The translations under genes and the position numbers were made by a program. Below the pieces are notes generated by a model, which was given only the letters and a program-made list of their open reading frames with translations, was not told the DNA's origin and did not search any database. A DNA stretch of 64,000 bases from an uncultured Lachnospiraceae bacterium (GTDB lineage: Bacteria > Bacillota > Clostridia > Lachnospirales > Lachnospiraceae): NCBI GenBank assembly GCA_910584845.1, contig CAJUDH010000005.1, forward strand, positions 124,001 to 188,000, read 5' to 3'. Below, piece by piece: positions 33,213-41,035 of the stretch (the first letter of the stretch is position 1; the number at the start of each line of letters is the position of its first letter).

Positions 33213-34673
33213 TTATAAGCTTTCCGGATTTAATTCCTTGGACACGATTTCCGTGATACGGATGCCAAAGTTATCTTCCACAACGACGATATCGCCTCTC
33301 GCGATGCATTGCCCGTTAACAAAAAGGTCAACCTGCTCTCCGGCCATCTTATCCAAAACTACCAGGGTGCCCTGGGTAAATTCCAAAATATCCCGTACCA
33401 GCCTTTTGGTCCGTCCGATCTCTACAGAAAGCTCCAAAGGCACTTTCATCAGCATTTCCTGGTTCGCCCTATCCTCCTCGCCGTCACCGGCCTGGTCGCT
33501 GACCGGGGTAGAAGCCAGGGGACGGATAATCGAACTCCCGGAACCGGACTGGGAAGGCTCCTGGGGTTTGTTTACCGTCTTCATCATCTCCATCATCTGC
33601 ATCTGCGTCTGCTGCATTTGATTGAGGAGCTGCAGCATCATGGGATCCATCCCCGCAGGCGGATAGGCATAATAAGGAGGCTGGGCCCCCGGCTGCGGCG
33701 CAGAAAGCGGCGCACTGGGCTGGGGCATCCCCGCCGCGCTGGGCTGAGGCGTTCCTGCCATCATAGCATTAATCTCCTCTTGGGACATGGTGCCGCCCGA
33801 AGACGGCGTAGGTGTAGGCGGTGCACTGGGTGAAGCCCCCCCTCCCAACAAGGCGTTGATCTCTTCCTGGGACATGGTGCCGCCCGAAGACGGCGCCGCA
33901 GGTTCCGGAGCGGAGGGTGGTGCGCTGGGCGAAGAACCCCCTCCCAGCAAGGCGTTGATCTCTTCCTGGGACATGGTGCCGCCGGAAGAAGAGGCTGCCG
34001 CAGGTTCCGGTGCTACGGGTTGGGGCTCTTTTGAAGGAGCCGGAGCCGGCGCTTCTTTCGAAGGCGCTGCCCCGCCGCTCAAAGAAACCTCGAAAGGCGC
34101 CAAAAGGCGCTTCGCCAAATCCGTAGACATAATGTTCATAAATTCACTGTTTAACTTTTCCTCAATTTCCAAGCGGAAACGGACAACTACCATGCCCGAT
34201 TCTTCCGGAAAATATTTTTCCTTAAAATCTTCCGGTTCCCCGATATCAAACGATTTCGGGGTGGATATATTGACGATAGTCCCTAAAAATTCAGACAATG
34301 CAGTGGCCGAAGCCCCCATCATCTGGTTCATCACCTCACAGATGGCGCTGATATGGATTTCATCCAGCTGATCCCCCATATCGGCAGGGTCTTCGCCCAT
34401 CAAAGTCCCCACGATAACACACACGTCTTCGCGGCGGAACATCATGACATTTCTGCCTTCCAAGCCTTCCACATAGGCAATTTCCACACCGATCGCCGGC
34501 TCCAAACGCTTAAATTCAAACTCTTCCCTCGTCTGAACCTTGACTACGGGCGTAGTAATATTCACTTTGGTGCCCAACATTGTGGAAACTGCTGTTGCCG
34601 AGGCGCCGAGGCTGATGTTCATGATTTCGCCTATGGCATCTAGTTCCATTTCATTAAAGCTGCTAGCGCCCAT
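33213..34673 (-). CDS. fliY: FliY (FliN/CheC-like) switch protein with triplicated CheY-docking-like peptide
   Basis: 486 residues. The N-terminal CheC-like domain (1-200) has both phosphatase sites: Glu16-x-x-Asn19 in AIGEIMNISLGASATAVS and Glu113-x-x-Asn116 in AICEVMNQMMGASATALS. The C-terminal FliN/SpoA domain (about 405-482) includes VPLELSVEIGRTKRLVRDIL. The linker (200-400) is rich in Pro, Ala, Ser and Met. It carries three copies of SSGGTMSQEEINALLGGG at about 229-246, 262-279 and 292-307 (the third is diverged to INAMMAG). In B. subtilis this kind of peptide (LSQDEIDALL) is a single copy at the FliY and FliM N-terminus and binds CheY-P. Here the N-terminus lacks it. Confidence 0.95.
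   Translation of the reverse strand: MGASSFNEMELDAIGEIMNISLGASATAVSTMLGTKVNITTPVVKVQTREEFEFKRLEPAIGVEIAYVEGLEGRNVMMFRREDVCVIVGTLMGEDPADMGDQLDEIHISAICEVMNQMMGASATALSEFLGTIVNISTPKSFDIGEPEDFKEKYFPEESGMVVVRFRLEIEEKLNSEFMNIMSTDLAKRLLAPFEVSLSGGAAPSKEAPAPAPSKEPQPVAPEPAAASSSGGTMSQEEINALLGGGSSPSAPPSAPEPAAPSSGGTMSQEEINALLGGGASPSAPPTPTPSSGGTMSQEEINAMMAGTPQPSAAGMPQPSAPLSAPQPGAQPPYYAYPPAGMDPMMLQLLNQMQQTQMQMMEMMKTVNKPQEPSQSGSGSSIIRPLASTPVSDQAGDGEEDRANQEMLMKVPLELSVEIGRTKRLVRDILEFTQGTLVVLDKMAGEQVDLFVNGQCIARGDIVVVEDNFGIRITEIVSKELNPESL
33753..33992 (-). repeat. Three tandem copies of the CheY-docking-like peptide coding unit in fliY
   Basis: Units at about 33992-33936, 33893-33834 and 33803-33753, spaced by about 99 and 90 nt. 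Each encodes SSGGTMSQEEINA with flanking Pro/Ser linkers. The DNA is also similar, so the expansion looks fairly recent. The third copy has changed LLGG to MMAG. Confidence 0.9.
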
Positions 34674-34750
34674 TTCCCAATCTCCTTTATCCTAGTTTTG
34701 TAGCAGTTCAGATCCCTTCCCTGTTACCTTATTTTTTAATTAGCCGAACA

Positions 34751-35200
34751 TTATTTCCCAATGTCCAATGCTTTCTGCGCCATCAGCTTCATTGCATTTA
34801 ATGCCGTAACGTTCGCCTCATAAGACCTGGTGGCCGACATACTGTCAACCGTTTCCTTCAACAGGTCCACATTGGGTAATGTCACGAAGCCGTTCTCGTC
34901 AGCATCCGGATGTTCCGGATTGTATACCTGTTTCATCTCACGGTCATCCTCGATAATACTGGCAACCCGAACCCCGGCGTTCCTGCTGGTAAAGCCTTTT
35001 CCCAAAGAAGCATTGCGGAGGGCCTCCCGGAAAGACCCGGCCCCATAACTTTCAAAAAGGATGTCTTTTCTTCTATATGCACCGCCGCCTTCTGTCCGGG
35101 TCGTGTCAATATTAGCGATATTTTCCGCTGCAATATCCATCCGGAGCCGCTGGGCGCTCAAACCGGACGCACTGATGTCAAATGAACTCAAAAAAGCCAT
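34751..35200 (-). CDS. flgC: Proximal rod protein FlgC, displaced from flgB
   Basis: 149 residues. The FlgC signature MAFLSSFDISASGLSAQRLR and IAAENIANIDTTRTEGGGAY is at the N-terminus, and the DLLKETVDSMSATRSYEANV helix at the C-terminus. Normally flgC lies between flgB and fliE. Here flgB-fliE are adjacent at 48 kb and flgC lies 13 kb downstream, between cheY and fliY. It has a strong CAGGAGGAAC site and probably shares the internal promoter ahead of cheY. Confidence 0.93.
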   Translation of the reverse strand: MAFLSSFDISASGLSAQRLRMDIAAENIANIDTTRTEGGGAYRRKDILFESYGAGSFREALRNASLGKGFTSRNAGVRVASIIEDDREMKQVYNPEHPDADENGFVTLPNVDLLKETVDSMSATRSYEANVTALNAMKLMAQKALDIGK

Positions 35201-35222
35201 TTCCTGTTCCTCCTGCCCGGTA

Positions 35223-35585
35223 TTAGTTCCCCAAAATAGTCTGAACGGTCTGAACGATACGCTCCGCGTTAAATGGTTTCACGATAAAATCTTTGGCGCC
35301 GGACTTGATTGCGTCCACAACCATTCCCTCCTGCCCCATGGCGGTACACATAACCACCTTGGCATTGGGATCGTCTTCGCGGATTTTCTTCAAAGCCTGC
35401 AGCCCATCCATGTTGGGCATGGTGATGTCCATAATCACCATATCCGGTTTCTCTTCCCCATATTTTTTCACGGCTTCCGCACCGTCCTGAGCCTCAACAA
35501 AATTATCATATCCGCTTTTCGTCAAGGCATTTTTCACCATCATCCTCATGAACGCGGCATCGTCAACCAGCATAATCTTAGCCAT
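35223..35585 (-). CDS. cheY: Chemotaxis response regulator CheY
   Basis: 120 residues, a stand-alone receiver. The acidic pair is Asp8/Asp9 and the phospho-acceptor Asp53 lies in VIMDITMPNMDG. Thr81 and Lys103 (VKPFN) complete the active site. CheY-P binds FliM/FliY at the switch. It lies between fliM and flgC and has its own apparent SigA promoter, unlike most genes of this operon. Confidence 0.96.
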   Translation of the reverse strand: MAKIMLVDDAAFMRMMVKNALTKSGYDNFVEAQDGAEAVKKYGEEKPDMVIMDITMPNMDGLQALKKIREDDPNAKVVMCTAMGQEGMVVDAIKSGAKDFIVKPFNAERIVQTVQTILGN

Positions 35586-35638
35586 TTGTTTCTCCCTCTC
35601 TTTTCTGATATTAATTAATTAATTAATAATTACCGAAT

Positions 35639-35667
35639 ATTATAACATTTTTTTCGGCCAAACGCAA
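35639..35667 (-). promoter_or_regulatory. Internal SigA-type promoter ahead of cheY
   Basis: Minus strand TTGCGT (35667-35662), 17-nt spacer, perfect TATAAT (35644-35639), in the 103-nt fliM-cheY gap. Just downstream is an AT repeat of TTAA units (35611-35628). An AACGG/CCGTT stem lies upstream. It may give extra expression of cheY-flgC-fliY and the export genes. Confidence 0.6.
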
Positions 35668-35688
35668 CGGTTATTGTCCGTTACCATT

Positions 35689-36786
35689 TCACACCAGGGA
35701 TTCTTCCTCTGGCTCAAGCATTATGGCCTCCGGATCCGGGTCTCCCCCTCCCCCGTTTTCCGCTTCTTCCTCTTCCTCGTATAGCCTCCGGTTAATTCGA
35801 ATTGCCACGTTCTTTTTATATACGCCCATCTTACCGGTAAACCATGCCTGCCTTCCAATAAACAGTTTCACGTCCTTGTCTTTGGCCTTGTTCATGTCAA
35901 TTATATCGCCCACCTTCAAGTGGTAAATATCACTCAGGTCAACAAACACCGTGCCCAACTGCCCTGTAAGCGGCAGCTGTGACTGGCGGATATTCTCAAG
36001 AATGGTTTCACGGTTATCTTCATAGGCATAACCTCTTGCAATGTGTTTGCGGCTGTCAATTACCTGGAACATGGTCTCCAGCAGCGTGCCCGGCATACAG
36101 ATCCGGATCCGCTCTACGGCAAGACCCGCAACGTCCACATTCAAAAGGATAATTGCCACCACCTCATCAAGCCCCACATCCTGTATCATGCTGGGATTTT
36201 CTTCAATTCTCTGGATAGCAAATTCCATGTTTAAATAATTGGCAAACCCATCCTTCAGGGCCTGGACCAGGTATGAGATAATCCTGCGGTACAGCGCGGT
36301 TTCCACATCGGAATACCGATAGCCTTCCTTTACTTTTACCACTTCTTCCCCTCCGCCCAGCATGCGCTCGATCAACGTGATCACCAGGCCCGGCGTAGTG
36401 TAAATCATAAGAGGGACCAATGCCTTATTGTGGTCCTGAATGGTTGCGTCCACCAAGGTGACCGTATCGTTTTCATTCAGGGAATTCACATACTCATAAT
36501 AACGCCGCTCCTGGACTTCCATCACCGTAATGTCGGTCATAACCCGGAACACGCCGTTCACCTGCGAAGTAATGATCCGGGCATAGTTTTCAAACACGCT
36601 GGTCAGGATCTTCATCTTATCCTTCGTGAACTTTCTGGGGCTGTAAAAGTCGTATTTGCTATATTTGATCTCTTCCGTCTCCGCTTTTTTCTCTACCTTG
36701 GCATTGACTTCAGGCTCGGCTGAATTGCCGGGCTGCATAGATTTCAAAAGCGCGTCAATTTGACTCTGGGATAATACGTCTGCCAT
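35689..36786 (-). CDS. fliM: Flagellar motor switch protein FliM
   Basis: 365 residues. The N-terminal CheY-P docking peptide LSQSQIDALLKSM occupies residues 5-17. The middle domain (about 45-240) has VTLIERMLGGGEE and the FliG-binding region. The C-terminal FliN-like domain (about 270-345) has LTGQLGTVFVDLSDIYHLKV, and the tail is acidic. FliM links CheY-P to the switch. A GTG four codons upstream overlaps the ribosome site, so the ATG at 36786 is preferred. It comes directly after motB, where fliL is usually found. Confidence 0.96.
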   Translation of the reverse strand: MADVLSQSQIDALLKSMQPGNSAEPEVNAKVEKKAETEEIKYSKYDFYSPRKFTKDKMKILTSVFENYARIITSQVNGVFRVMTDITVMEVQERRYYEYVNSLNENDTVTLVDATIQDHNKALVPLMIYTTPGLVITLIERMLGGGEEVVKVKEGYRYSDVETALYRRIISYLVQALKDGFANYLNMEFAIQRIEENPSMIQDVGLDEVVAIILLNVDVAGLAVERIRICMPGTLLETMFQVIDSRKHIARGYAYEDNRETILENIRQSQLPLTGQLGTVFVDLSDIYHLKVGDIIDMNKAKDKDVKLFIGRQAWFTGKMGVYKKNVAIRINRRLYEEEEEAENGGGGDPDPEAIMLEPEEESLV

Positions 36787-36811
36787 TTCTAAAGCCACCT
36801 TTTCTCAATTG

Positions 36812-37711
36812 TTATTCCACCGGGTCGGCTGGCGTTTCCGGGACCATACTGGCCTGCCCTTCCATGCTTCCGTCAACCGGCGTAAACCCATCCACGTGCC
36901 CCGTGGGATTCCCATCTGTAACCGTCACGGACCCTGCTTCAATATTCTGGTGATACTCGTCATAATAATCGTTGAGGGACTTAATATCCGCCCCCGCGTC
37001 TACAATCAAAAACTCTACCCTACGGTTCTTGGCCCTGCCTTCCTGTGTCTCGAAAGTGTCCACCGGACGGAACTGGCCGTAACTGATGCCCACCAGCTTA
37101 CTTGGGTCTATAATGTCCTTAAGCTGGATATACGCCGCCACCTCCGCGGAACGCAAAGAGGACAGCATCCGGTCCGTCCTTGGATTGTTAGGGCTGTTGG
37201 GGTCCGCCTGGGAAGTATGGCCCATAATTTCAATCTGGGATATTCGTTCGACCTGCGGCGCCAACGCGTCACAAAAAACATCCAAAATCCTGGTGGCCTC
37301 GGGAGTCAACGTGGAACTGTCCCCATTGAAAAAGGCCTGGTTTTCAAATGCAATAAAAGTGTAGCCTTCCCCCCGGGAAACGGTTGCCCCTTCTATGCCG
37401 TTGGTATTCAAGGCATTTACCAGGGACAGCCACAATTCGTCCAGCTCTGCATCCTCAATTTCCTGTTCTGTCTGCAGGTTGCCGGATACGTCGTAAACCC
37501 CTTCGGAAATATTTTCATTAATGGCAATTTCTTCCTCTTCATTGGAATTGGGAAAAATGCTTTTGACGAAAATCTGCCATTTTTGCTGGTCTAGGCTGGA
37601 CATGGAATACAACATAACAAAAAAGCACATCAGAAGGGTAACCATGTCGCCATATGTATCCATCCAGCTTCCACACTCTTCGCCTCCGCCGCCTTTTTTC
37701 CTTCTGCTCAT
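36812..37711 (-). CDS. motB: Flagellar stator protein MotB
   Basis: 299 residues. One membrane helix (about 20-42) carries the ion-binding Asp22 in WMDTYGDMVTLLMCFF. A plug/linker follows, then the OmpA-like peptidoglycan-binding domain (about 130-260) with IEIMGHTSQADPN and NRRVEFLIV. It anchors the stator to the wall. The C-terminal 30 residues are low-complexity. The start overlaps the motA stop (TGATG). H+ versus Na+ use cannot be read from this. Confidence 0.95.
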   Translation of the reverse strand: MSRRKKGGGGEECGSWMDTYGDMVTLLMCFFVMLYSMSSLDQQKWQIFVKSIFPNSNEEEEIAINENISEGVYDVSGNLQTEQEIEDAELDELWLSLVNALNTNGIEGATVSRGEGYTFIAFENQAFFNGDSSTLTPEATRILDVFCDALAPQVERISQIEIMGHTSQADPNSPNNPRTDRMLSSLRSAEVAAYIQLKDIIDPSKLVGISYGQFRPVDTFETQEGRAKNRRVEFLIVDAGADIKSLNDYYDEYHQNIEAGSVTVTDGNPTGHVDGFTPVDGSMEGQASMVPETPADPVE

Positions 37712-38520
37712 CAGCCTTCTCCACCTCCGCCGGCTTTCTCTGCCTTCAACAACAGCTTCTTCTGCTGGGACTGCTTCATACAGGACAAAAGATGCTCACG
37801 CAGCATCTTGGGGTTCTCCCCTGCCTGGATCCCCATAAGGCCTTCTACAATCGTCACACAATAAAGCTCTTCTTCCGCCTGGCGCACCCTCAATTTCTTA
37901 GCGATGGGCTGCATGAAAATATTCGCAATCCCACTGCCGTAAAAAGTTGTAATCAAGGCCACGGACATATCCTGGCCCAGGGTGCTGGCCCCGCCTCCGC
38001 CGCCTAAGTCCATGCCCTTTAACATGTTAATCAGGCCTACCAACGTACCGATCATACCGAACGCCGGGGCATAAGCGGAAGCTTTCTCATACAGCCCGGC
38101 AGCTTCGTCATGCCTGGCCATCATATCGTCCATGGTCTTTTCCAAAAGTTCCCTGACTTTGTCCGGGTCGCTGGCATCCACAATCATCAGCACGCTTTGC
38201 TTGAAAAAGGGGTCCTTTATTTCCTCCGCCTTTTCTTCCAGGGCCAAAAGGCCGCTTTGCCTGGCAAGCATGGCCAAATCCACCAGCTGGTCAACCAGTT
38301 TGGGGATATTGTACTTTCCTCCGCGAAAACACACCATGATATGTTTTGGCACGTCTTTGAGGATGCGAAAGGGATAGCTGGCAATGGTTGCCGCAATGGT
38401 GCCGCCCAAAACGATGGCAAGACTTTGAAAATCTATAAAGTTTCCTATTTTTTCAAAGGTAATGCCCCACACGCACAGGCCCAAGGCCAATACGATACCA
38501 ATTAGTGTTGTCAAATCCAT
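37711..38520 (-). CDS. motA: Flagellar stator protein MotA
   Basis: 269 residues with four membrane segments. It has DLTTLIGIVLALGLCVWGIT at the N-terminus, a cytoplasmic loop (about 60-150) with charged residues contacting FliG, and the third/fourth helices around APAFGMIGTLVGLINMLKGM and ALITTFYGSGIANIFMQPIA with conserved prolines. Together with MotB it forms the ion channel that drives rotation. The ATG follows GTAGGAGGAAAGAAC. Confidence 0.96.
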   Translation of the reverse strand: MDLTTLIGIVLALGLCVWGITFEKIGNFIDFQSLAIVLGGTIAATIASYPFRILKDVPKHIMVCFRGGKYNIPKLVDQLVDLAMLARQSGLLALEEKAEEIKDPFFKQSVLMIVDASDPDKVRELLEKTMDDMMARHDEAAGLYEKASAYAPAFGMIGTLVGLINMLKGMDLGGGGGASTLGQDMSVALITTFYGSGIANIFMQPIAKKLRVRQAEEELYCVTIVEGLMGIQAGENPKMLREHLLSCMKQSQQKKLLLKAEKAGGGGEG

Positions 38521-38563
38521 TGTTCTTTCCTCCTACAAAATCCTGCCCTGAATTCGGGGACGC

Positions 38564-38764
38564 CTACTCCCCCTGTTTTCCAAAGGTGAAGCAGCTGCCG
38601 ATAAATTCCCGGATCTGGCCTAAGACAGAATCAGCAGGATCCTTCACAAGGACATAGTAACCATTCATCATTTTTATCTTCGTCTCAGGTATCGTCTCCA
38701 TTGATTCAATCTGAAGCACATTCAAATATATCTCTTCTCCGTTTAGCCGTGTTACCCGGATCAT
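38564..38764 (-). CDS. flbD: FlbD-family small flagellar protein
   Basis: 66 residues. MIRVTRLNGEEIYLNVLQIE and TIPETKIKMMNGYYVLVKD match the FlbD/YlzI family found between flgE and motA in Firmicutes and Spirochaetes. It is a small beta protein of unresolved function. The open frame runs 50 codons further upstream without homology. The ATG at 38764 follows GGAAGGTGG. Confidence 0.88.
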   Translation of the reverse strand: MIRVTRLNGEEIYLNVLQIESMETIPETKIKMMNGYYVLVKDPADSVLGQIREFIGSCFTFGKQGE

Positions 38765-38918
38765 GTTCTTCCCGCCACCTTCCTTCTGACATGACATATT
38801 GTCAGGGGAGAGGCCGTATCTTTGACGGCCCCTCTCTCCAGAAATCCTTTCCATGCGTGCCTTTCGGGCCCTGTCAGCAATCTTTTGATTCTGATTATTT
38901 TTCCACCAAGCCATAATC

Positions 38919-39875
38919 TTAACGTTTCATGCTCACCAGGTCAGAAAGCATCTCATCCGCCACCGTAATCATCTTGGAGTTGGCCTGGAAACCTCTGTGT
39001 GTGGTGATCATCTCGGAAAACTCCTGGGCCAGGTCTACGTTAGACCCCTCAAGGTAGCCGGTCATCAGGGTGGGCGTAGAGCCTATGCCTGGCTGGGTGG
39101 CGGCCGCCTCGCCTGTATTGTCGCCTTCCGTTGCCGTGTAGTAGCTCTCCCCCGCCTTATTCAAACCATTGGGGTTCTGGAAGGAGGCGATGGCTACGCA
39201 GCCGATATAAATGGTCTTGCTTTCCGTGGGGTCGTCAGGATTGGAAATCACTGCCGATATTTTACCTGCGGAGTCAATCTGCACCGTATCCAGCTTGATT
39301 GCGTCGTCCCCCGGGTTTGTGCTATAGGCAGGGGTTGTATAAGAAGTCTTCTGGGGGGCACGCAAAGCGACCAGCGTCGTTGTGTCCACTGCGCCGGTAG
39401 CCGGATCCGTTGCCCGGAACCCATATACGTAATTTCCGTTGCCGTCAACGATAAAGCCTGCGCTGTCCGTGGTAAACTTACCTACCCTGGTATACATAAA
39501 ATTCCCGTCGGCTACAAAAGAATCCGAGGCAACCCCGTTTGCAACCGAAGTGTTTTTCGTTAAGAAAAATCCATCGCCGCTGATATGGGCATTAAATCCG
39601 CCAAAATAAGTAGGCGTGCTTTCCCCCATATTCATTCCAATGGTACCCATCAACGAACCATAACCAAACTGGGCCGCATTGACGCCGCCGGCGCTGCCTT
39701 GGGTGCCCCCATTCCCCGTGGACGTAGTCGACGTCTGATACATGGCCTCCTTAAAAGTATAAGTTTGTGACTTGAAGCCAAACGTATTTACATTGGCGAT
39801 ATTATGCCCGACTACATCCATCTTGTTCTGGTGTGCCCGAAGGCCTGCCACTGCTGAATCCATACATCTTAACAT
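38919..39875 (-). CDS. flgE: Flagellar hook protein FlgE
   Basis: 318 residues, short for a hook protein. N-terminal AVAGLRAHQNKMDVVGHNIA and NVNTFGFKSQTYTFKEAMY and C-terminal LEGSNVDLAQEFSEMITTHR are the rod/hook signatures. DGFFLTKN is the FlgE core. The central domain is reduced compared with enteric FlgE. It lies in the order flgD, TIGR02530 protein, flgE, flbD, which supports FlgE over FlgG. Confidence 0.92.
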   Translation of the reverse strand: MLRCMDSAVAGLRAHQNKMDVVGHNIANVNTFGFKSQTYTFKEAMYQTSTTSTGNGGTQGSAGGVNAAQFGYGSLMGTIGMNMGESTPTYFGGFNAHISGDGFFLTKNTSVANGVASDSFVADGNFMYTRVGKFTTDSAGFIVDGNGNYVYGFRATDPATGAVDTTTLVALRAPQKTSYTTPAYSTNPGDDAIKLDTVQIDSAGKISAVISNPDDPTESKTIYIGCVAIASFQNPNGLNKAGESYYTATEGDNTGEAAATQPGIGSTPTLMTGYLEGSNVDLAQEFSEMITTHRGFQANSKMITVADEMLSDLVSMKR

Positions 39876-39950
39876 ATTATTCTCTCCTTTTCTGCTATCC
39901 TTTTGCCTGCCCGTCCGGCAGGCAAAAGAGCATCCTCCAACGAGGTCCTG

Positions 39951-40331
39951 CTACATCAGGACAGCACTGTCAATATTAGTAAATACCCGTTCCCTCATAT
40001 CATTCTGGGACATAGTGGTAACCACCGTGTTGTTAGGCACGTTTACGATGAACACCCCTTGGGCGCCGATCACTGCAACATCCCGGGCGCCTTTTTTTCT
40101 GGCGTCCTCCACGGCCTGTACCAAATTGCTCATCAATTGGTTGTCAACGGCAATTCCCCTCTCGCTCATACGTTTTGCAGCATGTTTGGAAAAATTCAGG
40201 CCTGCCTTCGCCTTCTCCTGGAGAAGTTTTCCAAACTCCGCCGGTTTTCCCCCGGTTCCAGGCGTTGTGGCATTCTGGCCGGGGATGGGGGACTGCCTGC
40301 TTTCAAAACAGCGCATCTCCTTTACATCCAT
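39951..40331 (-). CDS. TIGR02530-type flagellar operon protein
   Basis: 126 residues. The central block FSKHAAKRMSERGIAVDNQL followed by ARDVAVIGAQGVFIVNVPNN and TVVTTMSQNDMRERVFTNID matches the conserved flagellar operon family TIGR02530, found between flgD and flgE in Firmicutes. Its function is unknown. ATG at 40331 behind GAGGATAACGTG. Confidence 0.85.
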   Translation of the reverse strand: MDVKEMRCFESRQSPIPGQNATTPGTGGKPAEFGKLLQEKAKAGLNFSKHAAKRMSERGIAVDNQLMSNLVQAVEDARKKGARDVAVIGAQGVFIVNVPNNTVVTTMSQNDMRERVFTNIDSAVLM

Positions 40332-40421
40332 CACGTTATCCTCTTTTCCAAAAGCCTTTGCCGCGCCCGGACCTATGAGGGCCCTTTCTGCCCGGCATTG
40401 GTGCCCATACTGGTTTTCCGT

Positions 40422-40997
40422 CTACAAGGTAGCGATGCTTCCGATACCGTTGGCCTTATTTTTGGTTGCGTCGCCGGTGCCTTCGGTTTTTCCGTCATCG
40501 TCTTTGTCCGTTTCTGTGTCTTCCGGCTTCCCAAAGGGGTTGGGGACCTTGCCCATACCGACCAAGTGGGTCATGGGATAGGTTTTGCTGTCGCCCTCTA
40601 TTTTAAAAGTAGGGGAACCGCTGGTGAAATCCACCCATTCAACCTTAGCATATTTTACATCTACCGGCTCTTCTTGTCCATAAGAATTTTCTTTGGTAAC
40701 AGCCACCGTAATTTCCTGCCCTACCAAACTGGCCGCATAGACCTGGGTGGAAATCGCCGTGGAATTTTTAATGGAGTCCGTCATGGAAGTCATGGACTGT
40801 ACCATAGCCATCTGGGTCATCTGGGCCATGATTTCACTGTTATCCATGGGGTTGGTCATATCCTGATTTTGTAGCTGCGTCGCCAAAAGCTGAAAAAAAC
40901 CGGTCATGGTAATGGTGTTTTTGTCATTGGCGGTCGCCGAGTATGAAGTCGCTGCATAGGGGTCGTTTGTTCCGCTGACGGTAAGGTTGTTTGCCAT
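40422..40997 (-). CDS. flgD: Hook-capping/scaffold protein FlgD
   Basis: 191 residues. The conserved N-terminal region MTGFFQLLATQLQNQDMTNP followed by MDNSEIMAQMTQMAMVQSM identifies FlgD, the scaffold for hook polymerisation. The C-terminal part (about 105-190) is beta-rich and shorter than in enterics, with a Gly/Asp/Lys-rich tail. Confidence 0.94.
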   Translation of the reverse strand: MANNLTVSGTNDPYAATSYSATANDKNTITMTGFFQLLATQLQNQDMTNPMDNSEIMAQMTQMAMVQSMTSMTDSIKNSTAISTQVYAASLVGQEITVAVTKENSYGQEEPVDVKYAKVEWVDFTSGSPTFKIEGDSKTYPMTHLVGMGKVPNPFGKPEDTETDKDDDGKTEGTGDATKNKANGIGSIATL

Positions 40998-41035
40998 AGT
41001 TCCTCTTTCTCCCTTTCTCTGATCATCTTTTTCTT

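Noticed and set aside
33753..33992. Regular repeats that could suggest a CRISPR array
   Set aside because: The units are in frame in fliY, encode a known type of peptide, and have no unique spacers of constant length.
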